DNA of 64,000 bases from Smallanthus sonchifolius (GCA_023525975.1 CM042020.1:112577207-112641206); one strand, 5' to 3'; counted from the stretch's first letter, positions 1 to 11,467 are shown. A program made the numbers and translations. The notes: a model not told the origin generated them from the letters alone.

Positions 1-340
1 TATCACCTTATCCCGACGATTTTTTTTGAAGCTATACCGACGACATGTCGTCGGTATAGCCTATACCGACGACATGTCGTCGGTATAGATGTCGTCGGTA
101 TTGCTTCGTCCCAATAGGTCAAAGATGTCGTCGGTATAGGTAGGCCTATGCCGACGACATGTCGTCGGCATAGGGTTTAATTAAATAATTCAAAAAGAAA
201 TTCTATACCGACGAGAAATCGTCGGGATAGACCCAACCTATACCGACGACATGTCGTCGGTATAGACTATTTCCAATTATTTTTAATTAAATTTGAAAAA
301 TACCTATACCGACGACATGTCGTCGGTATAGGATTTTCTG
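1..340. repeat. Left subterminal palindrome array of the first CACTA element
   Basis: Perfect or near-perfect 28-bp palindromes with core CCGACGACATGTCGTCGG occur at about 32-59, 61-88, 146-173, 203-230, 238-265 and 304-331, plus half-sites near 91 and 126. In CACTA elements subterminal repeats are the binding sites of the TNPA-type protein. Here each unit is its own inverse complement, so it can be read from either strand or fold into a hairpin. Confidence 0.85.
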
Positions 341-590
341 TATTTTTTTAATTTTTATTAAATTTTCAAAATTTTCCAGAAATATTTAATTTCTAATTAC
401 CAAAACCTGCAAATCAGATAATTCAAACCATTCAAAAATTGAATTCCGAAACATATTGTTCGATACAGAAACTTGTTCGACACACAAATCAAATATTTAA
501 ACATTAAGTTGTCCGACACACAAACATAAAAATTGTTCAAAAATTCAACAATAACACCGACAACCAAGGCAAAGGCTCAGCAACTTCAAG

Positions 591-1688
591 CTAATTATCG
601 TCGCTGCTAGTTCTGCGTTCCCACATTCGACGCATTTCATCCATTTGTCGTTGCATTTCAAGCATTTGTTGATTATGCACACGACGTTCTTCATCTCGTT
701 GTGCTTCTCGTTGGGATTCGCGTTGTTGTTGATCTTCATCTCGTTGGGCTTCGCGGTGTTGTTGATCTTGGAGTTGTTGTTGAAGTTGAGTTACACGCTC
801 ATCCACTTCTTGCCAATGTGGTTGTGGAGTGGGGGTACTGAACAAATCCGGTGTGGGATTACTCACCACACGACCGACACCCCTGATATGGCCACGCCGT
901 TGACCCAATGCACGCTCCATGCATGCAAACTCATCGACAGCAGACGAGTCACCACCAGACTCAGCAGAGGATCTTGCATACTCCTCTTGGATTCGGTCCT
1001 GCATTAAACAATGTAATAAACAATCACTTGACTATTTTAATAAAATTCGACAGCATAACTGCTGTAAAATAGATAACCAACCTGTTAAACTATAAGTTAT
1101 AAACGACCCAAATTCACAAATTCCAATCAACCAACGCTAATAACAACAAATACTAATAATACTAGCAAAAATAATCAACAATTGGGCTCAAGTTGGATGT
1201 TCTAAGTCTATTAAAGTGTGTTTGAATCATTTTGACCCGTTTTAAGTTGCAGTTGAATGTTCTAAGTCTAGTAAGTCTAACAACAAAATCATTTGACTTA
1301 CATAATCTGATGATGCATTCGTGTTGGCCCAACCGGTCCCTTCTTTATAATGGGTCGATTTGAACACATCAATTGGGCCGGTACCCTGTGAAAAACAAAA
1401 ATAATATCACTAAGAATTAATAAGCATGTTTATATAATACTAACAATTGTATTTTCATACCTCCATGTGTCGGCGCTGGGCGTATGATTTACTGCCATGG
1501 TAACTTGGGTAACGTTGTTTTGATCGGTTTTGTTTGTTCTTCGTCGCGCGGTTTTTATAGCTCGCATCTAAAAACAGCTCATTAATCAAAGTCTGCCAAG
1601 ATTCTTGATCAAGATCTTCTGGTGGATTATTCATCGCCGCCTCCACATCATCGTATCCCCCATTCTCCAGGAAGTGACCTTTCAACAC
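591..1688 (-). pseudogene. TNPA-like (plant Transposase_24, Ptta/En/Spm) C-terminal part
   Basis: Three minus-strand exons join in frame with GT-AG borders: about 1688-1461, 1385-1302 and 998-591 (stop 591-593). The first carries the family signature NKQNRSKQRYPSYHGSKS (W-x-LI then NR...GS-S). The last is a glutamine, arginine and glutamate-rich coiled coil (repeated QREAQRDE). The family binds subterminal repeats in CACTA elements. The N-terminal half is missing because of the deletion joining it to the transposase remnant at about 1700, and an in-frame stop lies just upstream of the first exon. Function is inferred from the family. Confidence 0.7.
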
Positions 1689-1699
1689 ATTCTTGTGAT

Positions 1700-2844
1700 C
1701 TTTATACTACCGGCCACATACTAGGTGATTTAGGCCCGGGAATTAGCAAGGTTAACATGAAAGAAGACTCTTTCATACATAACCACGGTGGTGTATTATA
1801 TGTTGTTAACACTACCGGCCACATACTGTAAGTCTGACTCATGTTACCGAACGGATTAAAACCATCGGCAGCCAAACCTAAGCGCACATTCCTTGGTTCT
1901 TTAGCAAAATTCGGATATCTCTCATCAAATTCTTGCCATTCCTTCCCATCAACCGGATGTCGCATCATACCATCCGTTGAGCGTCCAGTATTATGCCAGA
2001 TCATATCTTTTGCCGTTAATCTTGAACTATACCTTCTTCGAAGCCGTGAAGTTAAAGGAAAGTAGCGCAACACTTTCTGTGGTACTTTCTTCCCCTTTGT
2101 GTTTTTGTCAACCCATCTGCTCTCATTACAAACGGGACAGTTTTGCATTGATTCATTCTCCTTCCAAAACAGTGCACAATCATTAATGCAAGCATGGATA
2201 GACTGATATCCTAACCCAGTCTTACTCAGTTTCTTCTTAGCTTCATAATGTGATGCTGGAACGTGATTTTCCTTTGGCAATGCAATTTGTAGAAGCTCTA
2301 ACAGTTGGTCAAACGAACTATTCGTCCATTTGTTGATAACTTTGATATGCATCAATTTGGCTATGAAGTTTAGGGAAGACATTTGACTACAACCGGGGTA
2401 TAACTCCTTATTTAGCTCCTCAAACAACGCATCAAACTCCGGGTCTAAACCAGTTCCATCTTCATCTATATTATCCCCGTTTGTATTTTTCTCTGCCATC
2501 ACATCATCTATGGCATCAAACATCTCATTATTTGTTGTTGTAATTATTGGAGGAGTTGGTGTTGTTCTTGGGGCAAAAAATGATGCTATCTCTACCGCAC
2601 GAGGATGCTGTTCACCATGATAAATCCAATTCTTATATGATTGTAGAAACCCACGGTCATGTATGTTGCCATATATCGTCTTCAAATCCAGTCGACACGC
2701 ATTACAACAACGTCTACACGGGCAAAACGCTCTACCTCGACCGTCAACATGGTTCTTGGCCGTCTCTATAAAGTTGCTAAGACCGCTTAAGAATGCCGGA
2801 GAATTTCGATTTCCCAGTGTAACCCAACTTTTATCAATTGCCAT
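1700..2844 (-). pseudogene. TNPD/tnp2-type CACTA transposase, N-terminal part
   Basis: The likely start is the ATG at 2844 (MAIDKSWV), because the transposase-associated domain begins there; an ORF upstream to 2976 is probably not translated. The domain is recognisable by CPCRRCCN and the following WIYHGE. The beginning of the tnp2 domain follows, with the CPVC-NESRW zinc-like motif and the family block GLAADGFNPFGNMS. It breaks off after LLIPGPKSP, where intact members continue for several hundred residues with the catalytic region. The break coincides with a 17-bp duplication, so this is a deletion derivative. Confidence 0.8.
1706..1827. repeat. 17-bp direct repeat at the CACTA deletion junction
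   Basis: ACTACCGGCCACATACT occurs at 1706-1722 and 1811-1827. The second copy is in its normal place in the transposase (encoding SMWPVV on the minus strand). The first repeats those residues exactly where the transposase homology stops, as expected of filler DNA at a repaired break. Confidence 0.8.
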
Positions 2845-3539
2845 ATCTAGTGTCATAAGCATACACATATACGTGCATGTAATAAATGATATAAATGAAT
2901 GTATATGATTTGATCGGTACTCTAAGGCGGTGGATCCTGACCCACTTTTTGAATATTCTATCTCATATGTATACATTTTATCGAGTTGACTATTTAAGAA
3001 AAATCAGCAGCATTTCCCCTTAACTCCCCAAGTATGCAAATAAACCGCAAACTCGAAGGAGTAAGGAGAAATAGCTACCAATTTTATCTTAAATGTCAAC
3101 CCGTTAAAATGTATACATATCCTAAATGAGATAGAATATTCAAAAAGCAGTCCCAAAGGGGACAATCCAAAATTTATCCCTATTAGATAAATTTTGGACG
3201 GGTATATTCTAAAGGGTTATCCTAAATAAACATACTAGTGTACACAATATGAGACATGACATACATAAACAAAGACGTACATAAATGACATTAGGGGTGT
3301 AAGCCTTTTTCTTATTTATTTTATAAAATTATAAAATATATATTTTTTTAATATATAAGTAATAGTATTTATAAAATTATGATAAACGAGCCGTTTACAC
3401 TCTAAATGAAATAAAAAATTAACTACACAAAGGCATAAAAGTCGGAATACGTACCTTAAATAAATTCAATGAAACACAAATATGATGTTATTCACACCTC
3501 GTCAACCGCAATGAGTTCCGAACTTGCAACAAAATTAAA

Positions 3540-4240
3540 TAAAGTTACATATACATACAAACATATATACATACATCCACAAATCATACAATTAAATAAA
3601 CATACATACAAATACATACAAACATACATACAAACATACATACACATATACATATATATTATATACAAACATACATAAATAAATGCCCAAATTCTCAAAT
3701 TACATACATAAACACAATTCCATACATAAAAATACATACAAACACACATACACATATATACATACATATTATATACATACATAAATAAATGCTTAAATTC
3801 TCAAATTACATACATAAACACAATTTCATACATAAAAATACATACAAACACACATACACATATATACATACATATTATATACAAACATACATAAATGCCC
3901 AAATTCCTAAATTACATACACAAATACAATTCCATACATAAACATAATCAAAATTCATACAAACACACATACACAAATATATATCTACATATTATATACA
4001 AACATACATATATAAATGCCTAAATTCCCAAATTACATACACAAACACAATTCCATACATAAAAATAATACAAATACATACAAACACACATACACATATA
4101 AATGCCCAAATTACATACACAATTCCATACATAAACATACATACAAACATATATACAAACATACATATATAAATGCCCAAATTCCCAAATTACATACACA
4201 ATTCGATAAATAAACATACATACACATACACAAACAATTG
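3540..4240. repeat. CATACA-rich tandem repeat (period roughly 110-120 bp)
   Basis: Repeated units contain AAATGCCCAAATTC, ACATACATAAACACAATTCC and runs of CATACA/CACATA. At least four degenerate units can be followed from about 3670 to 4215. The stretch lies inside the first CACTA element. Minus-strand Tyr/Met/Cys-rich ORFs here are by-products of the repeat. Confidence 0.75.
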
Positions 4241-4827
4241 TCAAACAATTAGCTTTAAATAGCTTGAAATTCTCAAACAATTGTCAAATAATAAATGCCC
4301 AAATTTCTCAAATTTTCATCTAAACCTAATTTAATCCCAAATTTTCATCTAAACAATATACATACAAACATACATCCAAATTCCCAAATTTCATCTAAAC
4401 CTAATTTCATAATAAAATTTCATAAATATTTATAAAATCACACATCTAAATCATATATACTTACATACAAAATAAACACAACAATATATACATACAAACA
4501 TAATCTAAACATAATTTATAAAAAAATTACTAACCAAGTTTGCAAATATCTTCGAATAGCTTTAAATCCTCAAACAATTGTCAAAGCTTCAAACACCTAA
4601 CAACAAACAAAGAAATTAACCAAAAAACCCAAAAAATTTGATTTTATGGTCAAAATTGAAACATATAAGTTAACTAACCTTAAAAACCGAGAGATTAGTG
4701 AAGATTGCTCCACAAAACACACCAAAAACGGGAAATCGCCAAAGAGAGAAGATGAGATAGTTTTGGGGTTTTTTTTCGTGGAAATGGGAAGCAGAAAGCT
4801 GCTGTCTGTGTTTAATCGCGCTTAGCC

Positions 4828-5280
4828 CTATACCGACGACATGTCGTCGGTATAGGCTAAAAAGTCGGCGCAATAGGTGCCTTATACCGACGACATGTCG
4901 TCGGTATAGGCTTCGTAGGGTTTTGACTGGTCAATAAAGTAAAACAGCCTATACCGACGACTTGTCGTCGGTATAGGTCATTTTAGAATTTTTTTTTATT
5001 TTTATTTAAAAATTTTTTTGACCGACGAAATGTTTAATATATTAAAAATACAAAAAAAAATTCAAAATAACCCTATACCGACGAAATGTCGTCGGTATAG
5101 GGTTTTTCCCAATAATTCATTAGGCGCCATTTTTCCCTCCATGTGGCTCAACCCTGTACCGATGACATGTCGTCGGTATAGGGTGTACCTGACAAAATTT
5201 TGGTTTTGACCTATACCGACGACATGTCGTCGGTACAGGTTGACCTATGCCGACGACAAATGTCGTCGGTATAGGCGACG
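4828..5280. repeat. Right subterminal palindrome array of the first CACTA element
   Basis: Further copies of the palindrome with core CCGACGACATGTCGTCGG occur near 4828-4855, 4882-4909, 4949-4976 (central base changed), 5073-5100, 5155-5182, 5211-5238 and 5245-5274 (two extra bases). They end about 30 bp before the terminus. Confidence 0.85.
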
Positions 5281-5307
5281 TCGGCACAGGGTCATTTCCT
5301 TGTAGTG

Positions 5308-6000
5308 AAATTCCTAACCCTTATTTATCTCTCGAAGCAATAACCATGTTCCAATTCACCCAAGCCATTTTGCGAGGATTACCCACACCAACCCAAAAAA
5401 ACTTTGATCTAATAGATTCCAGAGTTTTTTTTAGCCTGTACAGACATCAAAACAAAGACATATAGTAGATCCCAAGAGAACCCAAGAACTTATAAGCATA
5501 GAACGACCACCAATAGACAACATATTCACTTTCCATTTAGATAGCCTCTTATGAAATCTCTCAATAATCACATTCCATCCCTCTACACTCAACTTGTTCA
5601 CGCCCACTGGAATCCCTAGATACAAAAATGGTAATTTATCTGGTTTACACCTCGAATACTGAGCTAAACTCGCTACTTCTTGAACATCAACTCCCACACC
5701 AAAAAGACTTGACTTGTGAAGATTATTTTTCAACCCAGAAGCCAAATAGAAACAACTAAGAACTCTAACAATAGAATCAATATTGTTAGACGACCACTCC
5801 CCAACCAGGATCACATCATCTGCACAAAATAAATTAGACAAAGAAACAGTATCCATATCAATCTCAGTGTCCCCTGAATAAACCAACAACTACAATGTCC
5901 TCCAAAGCCACATGCAAACCTTCCATTATAAGAATGAAAAGAAAAAAGGAAAAAGGGTCGCCCTGACACAACCGCCTCTCAAGCGGAAAAAGTGTGTACA
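5308..6000 (-). pseudogene. LINE (non-LTR) reverse transcriptase fragment
   Basis: On the minus strand from about 6000 one reads a degraded LCQGDPFSFF (normally RQGDPLSP), then MEGLHVAL, then the catalytic box as CADDVILVGEW (normally FADD). FLYLGIPVG and WKVNMLSIGGR follow, and in another frame LESIRSKFFWVGVGNPRKMA, the typical end of plant LINE reverse transcriptase. At least two frameshifts are needed. The sequence resumes immediately at the CACTA terminus, so the CACTA copy inserted into this LINE. Long open stretch 5431-5889. Confidence 0.8.
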
Positions 6001-6010
6001 TCGTCTACGA

Positions 6011-7099
6011 AAAGTTACCCTAGGCATGGAGAGGAGTTCACAAGAACACATGTAATACTAAATAATGAGTGATAGTGAGGAGCGTAACCATAATATGAAT
6101 TGAATAATCGAAATCTTGTTTCGTTTCTTGTGCTTTAATTTAAGAAATAACCTTAAATATATATTATTCATGTGATGGTTATTTTCTGATTTCACTTATT
6201 TCATTTTTTTAAGTTTGAAAGTAATAATCTCACATATAGAATGCAATTTTTTTCTTTCCGAGTGTCACTCAAAAACTAGTGGAAGTAACCCAACACGTCC
6301 TGCGATTCTTAAGGGATCATGATCCAACTTTTGTCTATGCAACTAGATATGATATAGAAAATTTTTAAAGTTATAATCTTCAAAATTTCTTTTAAGGTTT
6401 TGTAATATATACCATTTTTATGTGTGTATAAATATTTATATTTATTAATATCTTATAAACATCTACATGTGTAGATTGATTACAATTCTATGATTTACAC
6501 GTGTGTACAAAACTTATTACGAGAAACACAAAGATCTACAAGTGTACCTATAGAGAGAAGAAAAAGTAATAAAATTAATTAATTAAAATTTTTTTCCTTA
6601 ACTCTACACATTTTATTTAAATCTTAATAATAAATAAATAATTTAAATTATTTCTCACAAGTTTTCACACTATGTATAGTTATACATTAAACCATCCAAT
6701 ATATAGTCTTTTAAATGTCATAATTTTATAAAACCGAACAGATTTAGATCCATTAGTTATTTATTATTTTCCTAATTTCTCTTAATATTAAACTGAGACC
6801 CTTCTAGTACAATATTTTTTTTTTCTTCTCAAAACTTTAACTCACCCACATTCCCATGCCTCTCCCATAATCTACATTATCTCTTTATCATCATGGGAAT
6901 AAATTGTACATACATACAATTATCAAACTCAAAAGATGTTATGCATATAGTAGAAATGGTTAATGTTGCTATGTTGTCAGTAAATTTGTAGTAAAGTTTT
7001 TACTTACGGTCTTAAACTTTTTATTCAATTTATATTAATGTCCTGAAATTTAATAAAGTTACTATACAACCCTAAATTTTACTAAAGTTATATTTTTTT
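6011..7099. other. Unassigned AT-rich stretch
   Basis: No coding signal, inverted repeat or target duplication was recognised. The sequence is AT-rich with scattered short homopolymer runs. Confidence 0.5.
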
Positions 7100-7295
7100 T
7101 ATTCTTGTTTTTCTTTTACGTTTTTTTGGGATTTTTTGCCATGTTTATCTACGTTTCGATGTGCGTTACGTTTAAAATGGTCATTTTTTCAAACAGTTTA
7201 GCGTGCTTCGACAACACGTGGGTTCGCGACAACCTTTTGACGTTAATTTTTTTCACGGTTCTACGCCCGCCGCAACGCGAGGGTCTTAATACTAG
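7100..7295 (+). mobile_element. Helitron-like 3' end
   Basis: The segment ends with a GC-rich potential hairpin (CGCCCGCCGCAACGCGAGGG) about 10 bases before CTAG at 7292-7295, which is followed by T. This matches the 3' structure of Helitrons (hairpin, CTRR, insertion before T). The 5' end was not found. A related end lies at 43795-43798 and a weaker one at 34705-34708. Confidence 0.4.
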
Positions 7296-7700
7296 TCTCA
7301 TACTAATACCATGTGGTATACCCTTATAATAAATGCAGCGAGGGTAAGGTCGTCGCACATCATCGCAGCTGGGACGGTGTCGCACTCACCGTAACGCCAC
7401 GTCACCCTCAACTCATCGCACATTCTTAAATCATTGGTATCATGCAGTAATAATTCGCAACAATACAATGATAATCCACCGCAGTTTTACTTTGTGCGAC
7501 GACTCACCATAAGGGTGGTGTTAGTGCGACCCGTACTAATAACTTAATATCATCATTGTTTTTTAAAATATATTATTGATAGAATCCTTTAATGACATGT
7601 GTTATAAATGTGAGGTGGTTGCCCATATATAAATGCAACAATATATTTTTAAAAAAACCTCGGTTTGATCATATATAATAGAGGACAGAAAACACCACAG

Positions 7701-7826
7701 AATAGTAACCAAGTTTCAAAAGTGTTTTAATTATGTCATTCACCATAGTATACCCGAGGATGTATACCGTGTAAAATACGTATTTATTGACCTAATTGAA
7801 ACACTTTTAAAACTTGGTTACTATTT
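7701..7826. repeat. Hairpin (MITE-like) element beside the tetraspanin TATA box
   Basis: AATAGTAACCAAGTTT at 7701 and its reverse complement ending at 7826 begin two arms of about 32 bp with only two or three mismatches, separated by about 60 bp that is itself partly complementary. No clear target duplication was seen. The right arm ends about 15 bp before the TATA-like sequence. Confidence 0.7.
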
Positions 7827-7840
7827 TACAAAGTTACCCC

Positions 7841-7850
7841 TATATAATAT
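7841..7850 (+). promoter_or_regulatory. TATA box candidate of the tetraspanin gene
   Basis: TATATAATAT lies 78-87 bp upstream of the chosen ATG at 7928, leaving a plausible 5' leader of roughly 50 bases with a GAGAGAGA tract (7893-7924). Confidence 0.5.
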
Positions 7851-7927
7851 TCATAACTTTAACTACTACAAACTCAGATTTAAACATCAACCTAGAGAGA
7901 GAAACAAATATTTGTAGAGAGAGAATC

Positions 7928-10723
7928 ATGAGGACGAGCAACCATTTGATCGGCTTACTAAACTTCCTCACTTTCCTCCTCTCAATCCCCATCCTCGCCG
8001 GCGGCATATGGCTGAGTACACGCGCCAACAACACCGACTGCATGAGCTTCCTCCAGTGGCCGTTAATCGTCATCGGCGTTTCCATCATGGTCGTCTCACT
8101 CGCCGGAATCGCCGGCGCGTGCTACCGGAACACCTTCCTCATGTACCTTTACCTCTGGGCTATGTTCATCATTATCGCTGTACTAATCGGGTTCATCATA
8201 TTCGCCTACGCCGTTACCGATAAAGGATCGGGTCGACCCGTGTTGAACCGGGTCTACCCGGATTACTACCTGCAGGATTATTCGGGTTGGCTTAAGGACC
8301 GGGTCGCCAGTGATAGCTACTGGGGTAAAATCAGGTCTTGTATTCATGATTCCAAAGCTTGTGCTAAAACGGGTCGGGTCATCGGTGAGTATCCGGAGAC
8401 TGCGGATATGTATTACCTTCGGAAGCTCAATCCTATTCAGGTGATAAAAAATATATTTCTGTACGTTTAATACACGAACAATTTTAATTTTAAGTAGAAT
8501 TTGGAGAACCTCATGATACGTTAATGTTTAAGGTTTTAAATTGGCAAATTAGATTTTAATATTCAAAGTATGTGACATTTGCGGTTAGTAGTTTGATCAA
8601 TGAAACTCTTAATTTTAAATTTCGTAGCATAATAATCATATTTACACTCAATTTACCCTTGATTTCCTAGGATTTCGCTTGTAAGTGTAAATCTACGTCG
8701 ATGACAATAAAAGTGAAAATTAAGAGTGTAATTGATGAAATTAACGGTATGAAAAATTATCGGCCAATTAGTCTTGAATAATTAAAGTCCAATTTCCCTT
8801 TCAAATCTTATACATAAAATGGTTTTTTAATTAACTTTTTTGTCAGTTTTTATTGTCTATGTTTAAAATTAATTTTGTATTTAACGTCGTTAGCAATAAA
8901 AGTGAAAGTTACGATTTTAATTGATCAAATTGACAGTATGAATTATTATCGGTCAATTAGTTTTGAATAATTAAAGCCCAATTTCCCTTTCAAATCTTAT
9001 ACATAAAATGGTTTTTTAATTAATTTTTTCGTCAGTTTTTATTGTCTATGTTTAAAATTAATTTTGTATTTAATGTCATGATTTCATTATATTTTTTTGA
9101 GTAAAGTGTCATTTTCGTCCATTTTGTTTGACCATTTTAGCCACTTTCATCTAAAAACTTTTTTTAGCCTTTTCGTCCATAACTTTTCAAAATCTAGTTA
9201 TTTTCATCCACATGACTAACTCCGTCTATATTTTAACGTTACGTCAGGTACGAAAAAGCTAAAGAAAAGTTTTTGAATGAAAGTGACTTAAATGGTTAAA
9301 CCACAGCGATAAAAATGACACTTTACTCTATTTTTTTTTAAAATCAATGTAAGTTCAAATATGTTTCTTGAGTAATTAATTGTAGAAACATGTATGTTTA
9401 ACGACTACTAATCCGATGTATTATTTAAATTTATGGTGGTTTATAATTTTTTATTTATTAAAAAACTAGTTTAGACCCCGTGTAATACACACGGGGTGAA
9501 AAATATCAATACATAAGTTTCTTAAATTTTATTTATATATTTTACAGATGTAAAAATGTATTACACATACTAAGGGTAGAAAACAAAACTCAAAATACGA
9601 AGAAAAAATAATAATATATAACTTACGTCAATTATTATTTAATGTAATTTGACTTTTATTTACTATTTGATTGAAAATAAAAGCTACATAATTAGATTTT
9701 AAAACTTTTTATAATAAATGAATAATTTAAAATAAATGTGTTTTATTAGTATAATTAATTAGTTATTAAAAAATATGGGTGCATTTAATAAGAAAGAGAG
9801 GCGGGAAAAGAATGATAAGATTGAATATGGAGGCGACACGTGGCATACAAAAACCTTTATTTATTATATAGTATAGATGTTTTTTTATTAAACTATTTGG
9901 TAAACTAAACGTATGGTATAAGAATAAAAGGTTTCGTGGAAATGTTTTGGAAATATCACTTGATTATTTTATTTTACATTTTTATAGCGCTCTTTAATAT
10001 TTAAACTTAAAAAATAGGACCGAGGTTTTTCGGGTGTAAATAGGAAAAAGACAAAAATGCCCCTTAGATTATGCTAATAGTCCTCATCTTCACCGGCCAG
10101 TTTGACCGTCAAAGAGAAAAGGACGAAAGTGCCACATCCAAGGCATTTGTTCGCATCATTGTCTGGCCTGCCAACGAGCCATTCACATGCATAGAACAGA
10201 GAGTCACACTTTAAATATAAAGGGCATGATTGGCATAACCTTTAACAAGTATCAATGTATCATCATTTGGTTTAATTTAAATAAATATTTGAACATTTTA
10301 CAAATTATAAGATTTACCATTTTATTACACGTTATCAGCATGATTAACATGTGAACTGAACTATGATGATTTTAGTCTGGATGTTGCAAGCCACCAACAG
10401 AGTGCGGGTACATCTACGTGAACGAGACTGTATGGAACCCAGTGAATGCCGCCACCTTACCTGGCAATCTTGACTGCAATAGGTGGAGCAACGGTCAAGA
10501 GCAATTGTGCTACAACTGTGACTCGTGCAAGGCGGGAGTGTTGGGGAGCCTAAAGAAGAGTTGGAGGAAGGTGTCGGTTATTAACATTGTTGTTCTAATC
10601 ATATTGGTCATCGCCTATGTCATTGCTTGTGGTGCGTTTAGGAACAACAAGAGGATGGATAACGATGAAGCATATGGTGCCACTAGGATGGAGAAGGCGC
10701 GACCCACTCGGATACATTTCTAG
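7928..10723 (+). CDS. Tetraspanin (plant TET8/TET9-like), two exons
   Basis: Exons 7928-8440 and 10376-10723 join in phase 0 across a 1935-bp GT-AG intron, giving 286 aa. Tetraspanins are four-pass membrane proteins that organise membrane microdomains; plant TET8-like members mark extracellular vesicles (family knowledge). Transmembrane segments lie at about 7-28, 43-65, 69-97 and 237-259. The large extracellular loop between TM3 and TM4 holds the plant hallmark GCCKPPTECGY, encoded right at the start of exon 2 (residues 173-183), and further cysteines (CNRW, CYNCDSC). The ATG at 7928 (MRTSNHLIGLLNF) was chosen because TM1 follows at once; an in-frame ATG at 7814 would add a 38-residue leader unlike the family. 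Length fits the family (about 270-285). The intron carries several transposon insertions, and a hairpin element abuts the promoter. The exact TET number cannot be assigned by eye. Confidence 0.92.
8698..9079. repeat. Tandem duplication of about 189 bp in the tetraspanin intron
   Basis: The block containing AATTAAAGTCCAATTTCCCT and ATACATAAAATGGTTTTTTA near 8761-8886 recurs with few differences from 8950. The preceding AATAAAAGTGAAA segments match too, so the period is about 189 bp and there are two copies. Confidence 0.8.
9099..9328. mobile_element. Mutator-type MITE in the tetraspanin intron
   Basis: Terminal inverted repeats GAGTAAAGTGTCATTTTCG and (reverse) ATGACACTTTACTC bound 230 bp that folds back over much of its length. 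TATTTTTTT flanks both sides, a 9-bp duplication as expected for MULE elements, although the duplicated bases are low in complexity. Confidence 0.7.
9466..9877 (-). mobile_element. Non-autonomous Helitron, 412 bp
   Basis: Read on the minus strand it starts TCTATACTATATAATAAATA after an A. It ends with a perfect 9-bp stem hairpin (ACCCCGTGT/ACACGGGGT, + strand 9475-9497), a short spacer and CTAG before a T. These are the canonical Helitron features: 5' TC, 3' hairpin plus CTRR, insertion between A and T. A second copy of identical length is at 23670-24081. It carries no coding capacity and sits in the tetraspanin intron. Confidence 0.85.
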
Positions 10724-11394
10724 TTGTTTTGATTGTTGTTTGGATTTCAGATGATTTTGTCCGTTTGATGGGAACATGTTTTTTAAGGTGGTTTTGTTTT
10801 GAATTTGATCTTTTTGGACATGTGTATATATGGTAGATTTGTTTTTTTTATTATGAAGAAAAGTTGCTGCAAATGGAAGTGTGTCCATTCGGGTCAAAAT
10901 TATATAATGACGTGATTTAATATGTGATTAATTATACGTTATAAGTATTAATCTGATTAACGATGCGATTTAGTGGGCTATGATCCGATCAAGTAAGTAC
11001 TAAGTCAGATCAAGCAATGATATGTTCAGATCCTTGGATTCAAGACCTTTGGATTCCTTTTAGATTGGAAGTCTTGGGTTCAAACCAAGGCATTAGGTGA
11101 ATTATTTGGTGTAATTTAGGAGTATGATAGATTTGCCGGTCGCAATTGTGCAATTTTAGTTTGGTGTGGTCGCAATTGTGAAATTTTAGTTTTCTTTAAA
11201 CCAATGTTTGTATTCAATAAGAGGGTGTAATATGTTGATAGTACCTTGCTAGTGGTTGTATTACTTCGTTTATTCTTTATTCTATAAAATATCTCCGCCG
11301 TTAAAAAAATGTTCGGATCCATGAATATGATTTAACGTTGAAAACTAAAGAATATTTTAGTTCATAAAAGTTCACTCTATTTTCAAACACCGTT
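10724..11394. other. Tetraspanin 3' region and unassigned sequence
   Basis: The first 150-200 bp are probably 3' UTR (T-rich, no clear AATAAA). A two-unit repeat of about 30 bp, GGTCGCAATTGTG followed by AATTTTAGTTT, lies at 11137-11196. Nothing else was recognised. Confidence 0.4.
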
Positions 11395-11433
11395 TATTAA
11401 ATCATTAAAACATACGAAAGCATTCGTCCCAAG

Positions 11434-11436
<3 letters not shown>

Positions 11437-11464
<28 letters not shown>
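11437..11464. repeat. (AT)n microsatellite
   Basis: An uninterrupted AT dinucleotide run of about 14 units. Confidence 0.95.

Positions 11465-11467
<3 letters not shown>

Larger units (their letters stand above)
1..5307 (-). mobile_element. CACTA (En/Spm) transposon, right part, internally deleted
   Basis: The right terminus reads TTTCCTTGTAGTG, the reverse complement of a CACTACAAG-type CACTA terminus, and ends at 5307. The left terminus lies outside the window. Palindromic subterminal repeats fill 1-340 and 4828-5280. Between them are minus-strand remnants of a TNPD/tnp2-type transposase and of a TNPA-like (Transposase_24) protein, and a CATACA-rich tandem repeat. The catalytic part of the transposase is missing, so the copy is non-autonomous. 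LINE reverse-transcriptase sequence starts directly after the terminus, so the element sits inside an older LINE. Confidence 0.85.

Noticed and set aside
1..340. Regularly spaced palindromes that look like CRISPR repeats
   Set aside because: Spacing is irregular, spacers are not unique, and the same units stand at the other end of a CACTA element in a plant genome.
3492..4280. Overlapping ORFs rich in Tyr, Met and Cys on the minus strand, and Lys/Thr/His on the plus strand
   Set aside because: They are translations of the CATACA-type tandem repeat, with no domain and frame changes that follow the repeat.
8008..8223. A 71-codon ORF in another frame of tetraspanin exon 1
   Set aside because: Arg/His-rich shadow of the real frame; the real frame carries the transmembrane segments.
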